A DNA stretch of 59,587 bases from Candidatus Hydrogenedentota bacterium (GCA_019695095.1 JAIBAQ010000017.1:1-59587); one strand, 5' to 3'. Positions 8,671 through 17,147 are shown, counted from the first letter of the stretch. Notes: a model not told the origin generated them from the letters alone. Numbers and translations: made by a program.

Positions 8671-8719
8671 GGGAGTCGTTTCCTGAAGGAGTTGTTTCAA
8701 GTAGGAGTTGTTTCAAAAG
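8671..8719. repeat. Three-unit short tandem repeat
   Basis: About three 16-17 base units built on GGAGTTGTTTCA occur in a row, the first one diverged (GGAGTCGTTTCCTGAA). It is probably slippage-generated and has no evident function. Confidence 0.55.
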
Positions 8720-8878
8720 GGATTCGTCGCGCCGGATTCCAACGCGTTAACGTTGGTCTCACTTTTTGGACCCACTCGCTTGCTTGCGGCAGGATTGGCG
8801 TGGCTTCACGGCCCGTTTCGTAGTCGGCTGCTCCAATGCTGCGGACTACCTGCGCACAAAGGGCCTCAGTGCACTACG

Positions 8879-9913
8879 TCACTTCTTTTTGCCCGGTTCC
8901 GGGCGCCAGGCGGGTGCGTAGTCGTTGGTTGCGTGGGTAGTGAGCTGGATGACTTGGCCTTCGCCGATCTGCGTTGCGTAGAGGTGTGGTGCGCCGCTGC
9001 GGTTGGATACAAAGGCAACCCATAGGCTGTCTGGCGACCATGTGGGGGCCCAGTTGTCGAATTCAGGTTCGGTTGCGACGTCGTATACGAGTTCGCGAAG
9101 CGGATTGACACGGTACACGCCCCGGCGTCCCTTGCGGAACGACTCGAATGCGACCCATTCCGCGTCGGGCGACCAGACGGGATTCCAGTCCGGCGCACGG
9201 TCGTTGCTCACGTCGATCACGCCGAAATTCACGTCAAACACGCCGCGCTTGGTAATTGCCACGAAGATCTCGCGGTCGCCGCCGTCGTTGGAATCGTAGG
9301 CCACTGCGCCCTTGGAGGGGTACACCGCCGGCGCCCATTCCACATACCTGCCCGTAGAGGCTTCGGTGTCCTTGGCTTCGTCGGTCTTGTCTTGCGTCAC
9401 CCAGTATAAGTCTGTTGTCTGTTTGCCCGGCGCACCGACAATCCCCACGGCAATGAGCTTGTCGCTGGCAAACCAGGCTGGCTTCGTCAGGGATATCGCG
9501 TCGCCGCCCCATTGGGTTTCAACACCGGTTTCCAGCGTGCATACGACGATGCGAGTATTGAATGTGTCGCCGGAGGCGTAGGCAATGCTCATTCCGTCCA
9601 ACGACCATGCCGGGTACCGGTTCCACTCCTGTTTGTGGTCAAGAAACCGGCCGTTCGTGCCATCCGCCTGGACCACGTAGATTCCCAGTCCGCCGCCGGG
9701 GCGTGCCGATTCAAACGCCAGTTGAGTTCCATCGGGCGACCATACGGGTGCGCCGTCGCGCGTGCCCGGGCCGATCCGTCGCACCGTCTTGGCGGGTAAA
9801 TCCAGGATGCAGACACACTGGTCTTCTTGTTCTGTCCCGGTCACAAAGGCAATGGCGCCAGACGGTTCCGCCGCGAGGAGCGCTCCAATCATGAAGGGTA
9901 GTACGGTTAGCAT
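8879..9913 (-). CDS. TolB-like WD40/PD40 beta-propeller protein, exported
   Basis: A 344-residue protein with an N-terminal signal peptide and repeated blades of the TolB/PD40 type: 'PVWSPDGTQLAFES', 'PAWSLDGMSIAYAS', 'PVWSPDAEWVAFES' and 'PTWSPDSLWVAFVS'. Such propellers bind peptides or other ligands in the periplasm. No other Tol-Pal gene is nearby, so it is not a clear TolB orthologue. No strong ribosome binding site is seen before the ATG at 9913, so a start slightly downstream is possible. It stands alone between gene-free stretches. Confidence 0.8.
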   Translation of the reverse strand: MLTVLPFMIGALLAAEPSGAIAFVTGTEQEDQCVCILDLPAKTVRRIGPGTRDGAPVWSPDGTQLAFESARPGGGLGIYVVQADGTNGRFLDHKQEWNRYPAWSLDGMSIAYASGDTFNTRIVVCTLETGVETQWGGDAISLTKPAWFASDKLIAVGIVGAPGKQTTDLYWVTQDKTDEAKDTEASTGRYVEWAPAVYPSKGAVAYDSNDGGDREIFVAITKRGVFDVNFGVIDVSNDRAPDWNPVWSPDAEWVAFESFRKGRRGVYRVNPLRELVYDVATEPEFDNWAPTWSPDSLWVAFVSNRSGAPHLYATQIGEGQVIQLTTHATNDYAPAWRPEPGKKK

Positions 9914-10089
9914 GAGAGGGATTGTAGCATGGTCCGCTCATCGCAGAACAGTGTCCGAATGACGGAATTGCACGATGGCAGGAGGGCCAACTGGGAAGGG
10001 CGAGTGTATTCGGGTCATCCCGGAGTCTTCGGGTGCGGACAAATCGCTTGAATTAAGTTAAGCAAATTTTTATGTTTATTAAGTGCGTA

Positions 10090-10118
10090 TTGACAGCGCA
10101 CGCGAAATTACCTATGAT
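10090..10118 (+). promoter_or_regulatory. Consensus-like sigma-70 promoter for the DUF2089 gene
   Basis: TTGACA at 10090-10095 and TATGAT at 10113-10118 are separated by exactly 17 bases, and the region upstream is AT-rich (about 10050-10085). Transcription would begin near 10125, about 25 bases before the start codon, leaving a very short leader. Confidence 0.75.
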
Positions 10119-10148
10119 GGACCTTAACAAACTTAAAAAATCCTTTAC

Positions 10149-10508
10149 ATGTCTGAAACAATTCCAAGATGGCTCGCTGACCTGTCGGAGGACGAACTCC
10201 TGTTCGTCAAGCGCTTTCTGCTTGCCTCGGGATCCCTCAAGCAATTGGCATCCGAATATGGCGTCTCGTATCCAACCCTTCGTGCGCGCCTGGACCGGCT
10301 CATCGAGAAAGTGCGCGTGCGCGAAAATCCCGAGAACACGGGCACGCTGGATCGGCTGGTGGGTCTGTTGGTGGAAGAAGGAGTGCTTTTGTCGGGTACG
10401 GCCCGAACCATCATCCAGGCGCACAAGCGGGATATGAAATCGGCGATGGAGCGTGTCGACACGGGTTTATCCTACGAGCCGGAGACGGCACCGCCCATCG
10501 AAGCGTAG
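10149..10508 (+). CDS. DUF2089-family small regulator-like protein
   Basis: A 119-residue cytoplasmic protein. 'LSEDELLFVKRFLLASGSLK' followed by 'YGVSYPTLRARLDRLI' is the DUF2089 core, a helix-turn-helix-like segment that suggests DNA binding. The N-terminal zinc ribbon present in many members is absent. The gene has a near-perfect promoter but only a weak ribosome binding site, and stands alone. Regulatory function is inferred from the helix-turn-helix-like pattern. Confidence 0.75.
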   Translation: MSETIPRWLADLSEDELLFVKRFLLASGSLKQLASEYGVSYPTLRARLDRLIEKVRVRENPENTGTLDRLVGLLVEEGVLLSGTARTIIQAHKRDMKSAMERVDTGLSYEPETAPPIEA

Positions 10509-11103
10509 CGAGTACTTGGGGAGGCGTCCTTCTTCCACCGCTCGATTACGTTTCGGAGACTAACGAGGGATTCTTTCCTGGCTGCTATGTTGTACACCAA
10601 AGGTTCGGAAGAGGGCGTCTGGTAGAAGAGGGAATCTGGACATGATTAACAGGATTCACACGATAGGCTCTCCGCGAGTTGCGAGACATGTCATGGTGCA
10701 GGAGTCCTAATCGTGTGAAGCCGTCACTGGTCCAAAGAGGATCTTCGCCTCCTCCGCACTTCTTATCATGCTGAGGCCAACAAGAAACATTCCGTGATAA
10801 GTCATCCTGATTTTGCGGACGGGAGTGACGTGTTTATTTGGAGCGAAGCGAAAGAACTGTCTTGAAGCACGTTGCTGATGCCAGATGCTTCACTGCGTTC
10901 AGCATGACAGATTGGGGGCGGCTGCGTGCCGTTTCCCCGAGACAAGCCCCCCCTCAGGGAGACGGTCATGGGCAGAATGTAATGCAGCTTGACGAGTGCG
11001 GCCCAGAGGGAAGAGCAAAACGACAGCGCCCCCGAACCCTGGCGGATTCGGGGGCGTCGCGATCACTATGCGGCACGTTGCGCGGGTGCGCAACACCGGA
11101 TGG
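10509..11103. other. Gene-free stretch with dispersed-repeat fragments
   Basis: No supported gene. It contains a phrase 'GGACATGATTAACAGGATTC' (10637-10656) of a kind common in bacterial intergenic repeats, the palindromic block at 10763-10910, and an inverted GC-rich segment near the end (about 11020-11060) just past the stop of the reverse-strand oxidoreductase gene. Confidence 0.55.
10763..10910. repeat. REP-like intergenic element
   Basis: Starts with TTATCATGCTGAGG and ends with CACTGCGTTCAGCATGACAG, so its ends are complementary over 'CATGCTGA'. Inside it is 'GGAGCGAAGCGAAAGAACTG'. The pattern (CATGCTGAG...GAGCGAAGCGAA...TTCAGCATGACA) is that of a widely seen palindromic bacterial repeat. 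A shorter relative is at 34785-34824. Confidence 0.6.
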
Positions 11104-12474
11104 TTATACGATCTCCCAGCCCTTGCGGTACTGCTTCGATACGAACTCGTTGGCTTCTGGGCAATTGGTGACCTTCATGTTCGGGCCATCCCATTCCAGC
11201 TTCTTGCCGGTGCGCAGCGCCAGGTTGCCGAGCAGAACGATTTCCGTGAAGGGGCCGGAATAGTCGAAGTTCGAGCACGCGGGCTTGCCGCCTTTGCACG
11301 CCTGAATCCAATCCTTGTAGTGATCTTCTTCCGGGATGCGTTCGAGCGTTGGGGCCGGAGCCTTGTAGTCCTTCATCAAGGAAATCGGGTGCAGGGTGGG
11401 CTTTTCGCCGTAGCAATGCGCCGAAATGGCTCCCTTTTCGCCGATGAACAGCGAACCGTTGTCGCCTTCGCCGAGGACTTCGTCGGCAGGGGTGTTCGCG
11501 GGGCGCGGGGGCATGTTGCCGCCGTCGTGCCAATACAGCGTGAGGGCGGGCATATCGCCGCGGGCCGGGAACTCGTACTTGATGATCGACTTGTTCGGGG
11601 CCTGCTCCTTGGTGATGCCTTCCTGCGACACGACTTCAACGCTGAGCGGATGACCAAGCTTCATGGCCCAGTTTGGCGGATCCATGATATGGCAGGCCAT
11701 ATCGCCGAGCGCGCCGCAGCCGAAATCCCACCAGCCGCGCCATACGAAGGGGTGATAGCAGTTCTTGCCCGTGACCGGGTGCTTGCTGACATAGGGGCGG
11801 TCGGGGGCGGGACCTAGCCACACGTCCCAGTTGAGTTCCTTGGGAGGCGTGTCTTTGATATCGGGACGGTCCAAGCCTTGCGGCCAAATCGGACGGTTGG
11901 TCCAGCAGTGGACTTCTTTGACCTGACCGATAGCGCCCGACCAGATCATTTCGCACAGTTCGCGCACGCCGTTGCCGGAATGGCCCTGGTTACCCATCTG
12001 GGTGGCGACCTTCATCTTGCGGGCGGTCTCGGCCAGCTTGCGGGCTTCCCAAATTGTGTGCGTGAGGGGTTTCTGTACGTAGACGTGTTTCCCGGCCAGC
12101 ATCGCGCCCATCGCAGCGACGGCGTGAAAATGGTCGGGGGTAGACACCGTGCACGCGTCGATGTCTTTTTGCTTCTCGAGCATGACGCGGAAATCCTGGT
12201 AGATCTTCGCATTCGGATGCTTCGCGGCCATTTGGCGTGTCTGGTTGAGGTCGGCATCGCACAGGGCGACGATGTTTTCCGATCCGCATCCGCTCAAATC
12301 GGCAATGCCTTTGCCTCCCGCGCCGATGCCCGCAATGTTTAATTTCTCGTTGGGCGAACGCGTGCTGATTTTGGCCGGGGCCTTGCCCTTTTTGCCCGTG
12401 GTGGCGCATCCGGCGGCGATGGCCGCCGCAGACCCCGCAAGGAACATGCGACGTGAAATCTCTGGCTTCTTCAT
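11104..12474 (-). CDS. Tat-exported Gfo/Idh/MocA family oxidoreductase
   Basis: A 456-residue NAD(P)-dependent oxidoreductase homologue, probably acting on a sugar or cyclitol in the periplasm. The N-terminus has the twin-arginine signature 'SRRMFLAGSAAAIAAGC'; the cysteine could also serve as a lipidation site. The Rossmann fold shows 'NIAGIGAGGKGIADL', and the family signature 'VYVQKPLTHTIWEARKL' contains the conserved Lys-Pro. The ATG at 12474 is chosen because AGAGAGG lies 7 bases before it and the Tat motif follows directly. Cofactor import through Tat is usual for this exported group. Substrate unknown. Confidence 0.9.
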   Translation of the reverse strand: MKKPEISRRMFLAGSAAAIAAGCATTGKKGKAPAKISTRSPNEKLNIAGIGAGGKGIADLSGCGSENIVALCDADLNQTRQMAAKHPNAKIYQDFRVMLEKQKDIDACTVSTPDHFHAVAAMGAMLAGKHVYVQKPLTHTIWEARKLAETARKMKVATQMGNQGHSGNGVRELCEMIWSGAIGQVKEVHCWTNRPIWPQGLDRPDIKDTPPKELNWDVWLGPAPDRPYVSKHPVTGKNCYHPFVWRGWWDFGCGALGDMACHIMDPPNWAMKLGHPLSVEVVSQEGITKEQAPNKSIIKYEFPARGDMPALTLYWHDGGNMPPRPANTPADEVLGEGDNGSLFIGEKGAISAHCYGEKPTLHPISLMKDYKAPAPTLERIPEEDHYKDWIQACKGGKPACSNFDYSGPFTEIVLLGNLALRTGKKLEWDGPNMKVTNCPEANEFVSKQYRKGWEIV

Positions 12475-12729
12475 AGTGGGACCTCTCTTCGTGAACACTG
12501 GAAACGGTTGCGACTAGCCCCGCAGTCGCGGTCGGTGATATCGCGCCTGGGCCGCGGCATGCGCTACAAGGGCAAGACTCACAGGTGCAGGCGGGACGCC
12601 CCCAAACACCCGAAGAAAGAGCATAGACCAATCGGAAGGGATGATCAACGGGGATTTCGAGGGGCGGTAACGGCGTAAATCTCAACGACTATCATTCCGA
12701 CAGCACGTGGCTTTTGCCAATCGGGCCTA

Positions 12730-12885
12730 CTACTTGGACGCCTTCTTAAGAATCTCATCCACTTCGCTGTGGATCTTCTCGCAGATGTCTTTACGGATGT
12801 TCTCGGGGATCTTGTAGTGCTGCGTCTGCTCCAGCAACTCGATGGTTCGCAGCGCGACTTGATACGCGAAATCGTGGACTTTCAT
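12730..12885 (-). CDS. Small hypothetical protein, 51 residues
   Basis: A reverse-strand frame starting 'MKVHDFAYQVALRTIELLEQ' and ending EVDEILKKASK. An AAAAGGAGCAGC ribosome binding site lies just before the ATG. The composition is that of one or two amphipathic helices, soluble, with one cysteine. The gap to the oxidoreductase is 255 bases, and it lies upstream of that gene on the same strand. I recognise no family. The good ribosome binding site and coding-like composition support a real gene. Confidence 0.6.
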   Translation of the reverse strand: MKVHDFAYQVALRTIELLEQTQHYKIPENIRKDICEKIHSEVDEILKKASK

Positions 12886-12898
12886 TGCTGCTCCTTTT

Positions 12899-13027
12899 CA
12901 TCCACAGATGACACAGATTGCCCATCGCGGAATTAGGGACAGACCCGTCTGCGCTCACTTCGCTCGCTTCGCTTGGGTCAGTCCCCGAATTCCGCGTCGT
13001 CGGCGCCATTTGTGTCATCTGTGGATT
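12899..13027. repeat. Long imperfect palindrome between small ORF and dprA
   Basis: The ends ATCCACAGATGACACA and TGTGTCATCTGTGGAT are inverted copies, and inner arms CGCGGAATTAGGGAC and GTCCCCGAATTCCGCG also pair. The centre has CACTTCGCTCGCTTCGCTTGGG-like short repeats. The layout and the 'GGGAC...GACCC' phrase resemble REP/BIME elements. It ends 8 bases before the dprA stop codon, so it could also act as a transcript-end structure for dprA. Confidence 0.65.
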
Positions 13028-13034
13028 CGTGCTT

Positions 13035-13976
13035 TCAGAAGAGTTCGGTCTGCTTGGGCCGGGTTTGCGGAGGTTCGCTCATGAACCGGAGCAGGCGCAT
13101 TGCATCAACATCGCCGTCTTGCGCCAGGGGCAACGCGCCTTCGCGGAACAGGGTTTCTCCCATGCCGCCGTCGTCCGCGCCGGGGTGCACGAGCACGATC
13201 TTCCCCTGCTCCAAGCCACACCGTCCCGCGCGGGCACTTCCTCCGGCCTTGCGCGGTTCAATCACACACACAACATCCGCGAACGCGCTGATTGTCGCGT
13301 TGCGCGTGACGGCATGGACCGTCTGCCACACGGCACTCAGCGGGAATTGGCTGACCAACGTGAGTACGCCGCGCTCCAGCATGTCCGCGACGGCGGGCGC
13401 GGGGTAGTTGAGCATCCCCATCGGCAGCACCATCACGGTTTTGCCGCCCGCTTGAGCGGATTCGTTGTGCGCGATGGTGTCGACGCCTTCCGCGCCTCCG
13501 CTGACGACCGTCACGCCGGCTTCCGCGAACGTACGCGCACACTTGGCGGCGAGCAACGCGCCTTCCGCCGAGACTTTGCGCGCGCCGACCACCGCCGCCG
13601 ACGGCGCGTCCAATTGAGCGATATCACCAAAGCAGAACAAGAACGCAGGCGCGTCGTTGCCGAGACACAGGGTCAATTTCGCGGGGTAGTCATCATCTGT
13701 AGCGAGAAACACGCGGCCTCCGGCGGAGAGAAAGCGCTGCACTTCGCTTTCAACCTTGTCGATCACGGTTTCACTCGTCCGCTGCAAAGCGGAAACAAGC
13801 GTGTCGAAATCGCCGACAGGCAAGCGCTCCAGCAGGCGCTGGGGTTCCAGACGCGTGAGATAAAAAACGGAGACGCCAAGGTGTTGCGCCGCATGCAGCG
13901 CGCGGCGCGCCGTGGCGTTGCCGACGCCGGAGACGTGGCATAGCGCCAACAACGTGGCAACGTCGCGTGTGTTCAT
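13035..13976 (-). CDS. dprA: DNA-processing protein DprA
   Basis: Loads RecA on incoming single-stranded DNA during natural transformation; cytoplasmic. The Rossmann-like core is visible as 'AAVVGARKVSAEGALLA' and 'VVSGGAEGVDTIAH', followed by 'GGKTVMVLPMGMLNYP' and a late 'AVTRNATISAFADVV' segment. An N-terminal helix-hairpin-like part precedes it ('ALCHVSGVGNATARRAL'). The C-terminal winged-helix domain of some DprA proteins is absent. The ATG at 13976 is preferred because GAGGGG lies 5 bases before it; an earlier in-frame ATG (14018) lacks this. The gene is divergent from the amino-sugar operon. Confidence 0.93.
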   Translation of the reverse strand: MNTRDVATLLALCHVSGVGNATARRALHAAQHLGVSVFYLTRLEPQRLLERLPVGDFDTLVSALQRTSETVIDKVESEVQRFLSAGGRVFLATDDDYPAKLTLCLGNDAPAFLFCFGDIAQLDAPSAAVVGARKVSAEGALLAAKCARTFAEAGVTVVSGGAEGVDTIAHNESAQAGGKTVMVLPMGMLNYPAPAVADMLERGVLTLVSQFPLSAVWQTVHAVTRNATISAFADVVCVIEPRKAGGSARAGRCGLEQGKIVLVHPGADDGGMGETLFREGALPLAQDGDVDAMRLLRFMSEPPQTRPKQTELF

Positions 13977-14067
13977 GACTACCCCTCGGACACTTTCTTT
14001 TCGCGGCTTCGCGCTCATGCTACCATGCGCGCGACGTCTGGTACAGGTCGCGGATTGAGGAGCAGCA

Positions 14068-15306
14068 GTGATTCAGTTTCCACGAGAGTTTCTGTGGGGG
14101 GCAACGCTTCCCGGTCACCCAATTGAGGGCGCGAACTTTGCGGCGGATTGGTGGGCCTGGGAACAGCGCCCGGGCCGTATAGCAGACAAGAGCAACTCGC
14201 AAATTGCCGCGGGGCACTACGAGCGGTACGAAAGCGACCTTGATCTTGCGAGGCAACTCTCGATGAAGTCGCTTGTCTTCTCGGTGGAATGGAGCCGTGT
14301 GGAACCGGTTCTCGGCGAGTACGACGACGCGGCCCTGGCTCACTATCGCGACGTGGCGCGCGCCATGAAGCGCAGGCAGACTGAGCCGATCTGTGCGCTG
14401 TGGAATGTAACGCTCCCGAAATGGCTTGCGGATCGGGGTGGTTGGTTGTGCAGTGATGCTCCTCATGCCTTCGCGCGGTATGCCGCGCGCGTGGCAGAGA
14501 AGATTGCGCCGGTGTGCAAACGATGGATTCCGTTGACAACCCCCGTTCACTATGTCCAGCACGCGTATATCGACGGGGCGTGGCCCCCGCAAAAGCGTCG
14601 CAGCGATCTGGGCGTGAAGGCGCTTCGTAACCTCGCGCTTGCGCATCGAAAATCCGCGGATACGATTCGTTCGTTGCAGGGAGACGCGTCCATCGGGGTG
14701 TCTGTCCGAGGCCAACTGCTTGACGTGGCGAATGCGTGGAGTGCTTGGGATGCGCGCGCGGCACGTACCGAAGAGACGTTCGCAAACCATGCTTTTCAGG
14801 GGCTGTTGCGCGAATCCGAATTCGATTTCACGGCGTTGTCGTATGCGGGTGCGATCGACTCGGTGCGTTTTGCGGCGTGGCGGCCATTGCGCCGCTTTCG
14901 GAGAGTGCTTGCGGATGCTTCCGAGTCTTTTCCGGAAGGTTTGTTGCGCCTTATCCGCGAAATGCGCCGCTATCGCAAGCCTGTGCTCATCGCAGGCGTC
15001 GGTACGGCCACGCAAGATGAAGCGGCACGGTGTCAGTTCTTGCTGGAACACGTCTTGCAGACCCACCGCGCGATTGCGGAGGGTTGTGATGTGAGAGGAT
15101 TTGTTTACGGCCCCATGCTGGATGGGTTTGAGTGGCATGCGGGATATACTCAGCGATTGGGGCTTGTGGCCGTGGATCGCGAGACTCTGACGCGCGCCGC
15201 GAACCCGGCTGCGTACCTTCTCAAAGACTTGAGCGATACCAACGGCGTGCGTCGAAGCGCGGTGATGACGTATTGTCCTGGGATGACGGTGGATGGAGCG
15301 GCGTGA
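14068..15306 (+). CDS. GH1-fold protein lacking both catalytic glutamates (pseudoenzyme)
   Basis: A 412-residue cytoplasmic protein that aligns over its length with GH1 beta-glucosidases. Shared landmarks are the N-terminal 'FPREFLWGATLPGHPIEG', 'VFSVEWSRVEPVLGEYD', and the C-terminal 'MLDGFEWHAGYTQRLGLVAV'. The acid/base motif TxNEP reads 'PLTTP' (residues 155-159), and the nucleophile motif I/V-TENG reads 'IAGVG' (308-312). The glycone-binding Gln (QxEG) and His (HWDLP) are also changed. It should not hydrolyse glycosides by the GH1 mechanism. It is the first gene of the operon and overlaps the kinase-etherase start (TGATG), so a linked role in amino-sugar metabolism is inferred. Confidence 0.85.
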   Translation: MIQFPREFLWGATLPGHPIEGANFAADWWAWEQRPGRIADKSNSQIAAGHYERYESDLDLARQLSMKSLVFSVEWSRVEPVLGEYDDAALAHYRDVARAMKRRQTEPICALWNVTLPKWLADRGGWLCSDAPHAFARYAARVAEKIAPVCKRWIPLTTPVHYVQHAYIDGAWPPQKRRSDLGVKALRNLALAHRKSADTIRSLQGDASIGVSVRGQLLDVANAWSAWDARAARTEETFANHAFQGLLRESEFDFTALSYAGAIDSVRFAAWRPLRRFRRVLADASESFPEGLLRLIREMRRYRKPVLIAGVGTATQDEAARCQFLLEHVLQTHRAIAEGCDVRGFVYGPMLDGFEWHAGYTQRLGLVAVDRETLTRAANPAAYLLKDLSDTNGVRRSAVMTYCPGMTVDGAA

Positions 15307-17147
15307 TGACCAGTGCTCATTTGATTCTTGCCATTGACGGCGGCGCAACCCGCACGCGCGTGGGTCTCTATGACAACCACCGCGCACTCGTGACGGAAAC
15401 GTCCGGAGGACCTTCCAATCCGGTGGTGTGCGGCATGGACGCCAGCGTCCGCAACATTACGACGTTGTGCCTTCGCTGCCTGGAAGGGCTCGAAGGCACA
15501 CCGCTGATCGTGGCAGCCGGCATCTCTGGAGCGACGCGTCATCGCGAGCCGATGGCGCAGGCCCTGGCGTCGGCGTTGAATGCGCGCCGCGCTGTGGTGA
15601 CGAATGACCTGTATCCGCTCTTGTTCGCGAACGCGGGCGTGGAACCCGGCGTGGTCGTTATCGCGGGCACCGGTTCCAGTGTCGTGGGGCAGAACGCGGC
15701 GGGCGAAACGCTGATCGTCGGCGGCAAAGGCACGTTGCTGGGCGACGACGGCAGCGGTTACCAGATTGCGGTGACGGCGCTGCGCGGGATCACCCACGCA
15801 CTGGACGTTCTGCAAACGCGTGCGCGTCTCGCGGACGGGTTGGCGAAGGCGGCAGGACTCGATACGTTTGAGGACTTCGTAGTCTGGTCGCACAACGCGA
15901 CCAAAGAGGAGATCGCGCAACTCTCCGAGACGGTGTTGGAGTTCGCCAACAACGGCGATGACTTCGCGTTGAAGTGCCTTGAAAGCCAGGCATCATTGCT
16001 GGCCGGACAAGCTGTGTCTGCGCTCATCCAATTGCACTTGCGACCGGATACCCCCATTTATCTCAGCGGCGGTCTCTTTGAGCATTCGTCGCGGTACCGC
16101 GCGATGTTCGAGCGCGCTTTGCTTCGCCCCGAGACCACGGCGCGACCGGTGTTGGCCGCACTGCGCGGACACCGCGCTGTTGCAGAACTCGCGTTCGCGG
16201 AGACCATTCCGGCGCATCTGCCGTTGGCTGAGGCCGAGGGCCAGCAGGGTGGCGGGGAATCGTTGTCGCCGACGGAAGGACATGCATCGGACGAAGTCAC
16301 GATTGATCGGTTGACGGCGCAGGAAATCGTGAAGCGCATGAACCGCGCGGACGCGTCCGTGGCGGTCGCGGTGAATCGTTGCAGCGACGAGATTGCGCGC
16401 GCCATCGAGTTTGCCGCCGAGGCCATCGCGTCGGGTGGACGTATCATCTACACGGGCGCGGGCACGAGCGGGCGGCTCGGTGTGTTGGACGCATCGGAAT
16501 GCCCGCCGACGTTCGGTGTGCCGCCTGAGCGCGTTGTCGGCATCATGGCGGGCAGTGACCGCGCTTTGCGCGATAGTGTGGAAGGAGCCGAGGACGACGA
16601 AAGTGCGGCGCGAACCGACTTGACGCTGCTGCATCCGCCGCTGGGCGCAAGGGACGTTGTTGTGGGTATTGCGGCGTCGGGCACGACGCCTTACGTCAAA
16701 GCGGGATTACGTCACGCGGCCGCGTGCGGGGCGCGCACGGTGTTGCTGTGCTGCAATCCACGGGCGAAAGACAGCGCCGACTGCGTGATCGCCGTGGACA
16801 CCGGGGCGGAAGTGGTCGCGGGTTCGACGCGCTTAAAAGCCGGCACGGCAACGAAAATGGTCCTCAATATGATTTCCACCGGGGCCATGGCGCTGGCGGG
16901 ATACGTCTATGACGGGCGGATGGTGCGTATGCGGCCCGCCAACTCCAAGCTGCGGCGGCGCGCCGCGCGTATGGTGTCCGCGCTCACGGGACTAACAGAA
17001 GACCTCGCCGCGCGCCGATTGGAAGATGCGGGCGACGATATTGCCGTGGCGGTGCTGATGACACGGCTTGCGCTGGATCGCGAGCAGGCCATCGGCCGGC
17101 TCAATCATGCCCACGGCAACCTCCGCCGCGCACTGGAGGAGTCGTGA
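15306..17147 (+). CDS. murQ: Fused BadF-type amino-sugar kinase and MurNAc-6-P etherase (MurQ)
   Basis: A 613-residue fusion. Residues ~1-300 are a BadF/BadG/N-acetylglucosamine-kinase ATPase: 'LAIDGGATRTRVGLYD', 'VVIAGTGSSVVG', 'GTLLGDDGSGYQI' and 'IYLSGGLFEHSSRY'. Residues ~325-613 are MurQ with 'IIYTGAGTSGRLGVLDASEC', the downstream 'SVEGAEDDE' and 'GSTRLKAGTATKMVLN', so both catalytic glutamates are present. MurQ cleaves the lactyl ether of MurNAc-6-phosphate to GlcNAc-6-phosphate and lactate. The kinase half would supply phosphorylated MurNAc or GlcNAc. The ATG at 15306 overlaps the stop of the GH1-like gene, and an upstream in-frame extension would lie wholly inside that gene. Confidence 0.93.
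   Translation: MTSAHLILAIDGGATRTRVGLYDNHRALVTETSGGPSNPVVCGMDASVRNITTLCLRCLEGLEGTPLIVAAGISGATRHREPMAQALASALNARRAVVTNDLYPLLFANAGVEPGVVVIAGTGSSVVGQNAAGETLIVGGKGTLLGDDGSGYQIAVTALRGITHALDVLQTRARLADGLAKAAGLDTFEDFVVWSHNATKEEIAQLSETVLEFANNGDDFALKCLESQASLLAGQAVSALIQLHLRPDTPIYLSGGLFEHSSRYRAMFERALLRPETTARPVLAALRGHRAVAELAFAETIPAHLPLAEAEGQQGGGESLSPTEGHASDEVTIDRLTAQEIVKRMNRADASVAVAVNRCSDEIARAIEFAAEAIASGGRIIYTGAGTSGRLGVLDASECPPTFGVPPERVVGIMAGSDRALRDSVEGAEDDESAARTDLTLLHPPLGARDVVVGIAASGTTPYVKAGLRHAAACGARTVLLCCNPRAKDSADCVIAVDTGAEVVAGSTRLKAGTATKMVLNMISTGAMALAGYVYDGRMVRMRPANSKLRRRAARMVSALTGLTEDLAARRLEDAGDDIAVAVLMTRLALDREQAIGRLNHAHGNLRRALEES

Larger units (their letters stand above)
7705..8878. other. Gene-free tract rich in palindromes and short repeats
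   Basis: No credible gene in 1.17 kb. The tract is dense in hairpins built on GCGC...GCGC cores (for example around 7758-7780, 8190-8215, 8395-8416 and 8612-8632), two long palindromes, one copy of a dispersed 115-base repeat and a short tandem repeat. It looks like a sink for REP-like elements between two reverse-strand genes. Confidence 0.7.

Noticed and set aside
7705-8878. CRISPR-like array in the repeat tract
   Set aside because: Repeats are not regularly spaced, differ in sequence, and no cas gene is nearby.
15132-15305. Extended start for the kinase-MurQ fusion
   Set aside because: The extra codons overlap the end of the GH1-like gene; the BadF motif begins only after the ATG at 15306.
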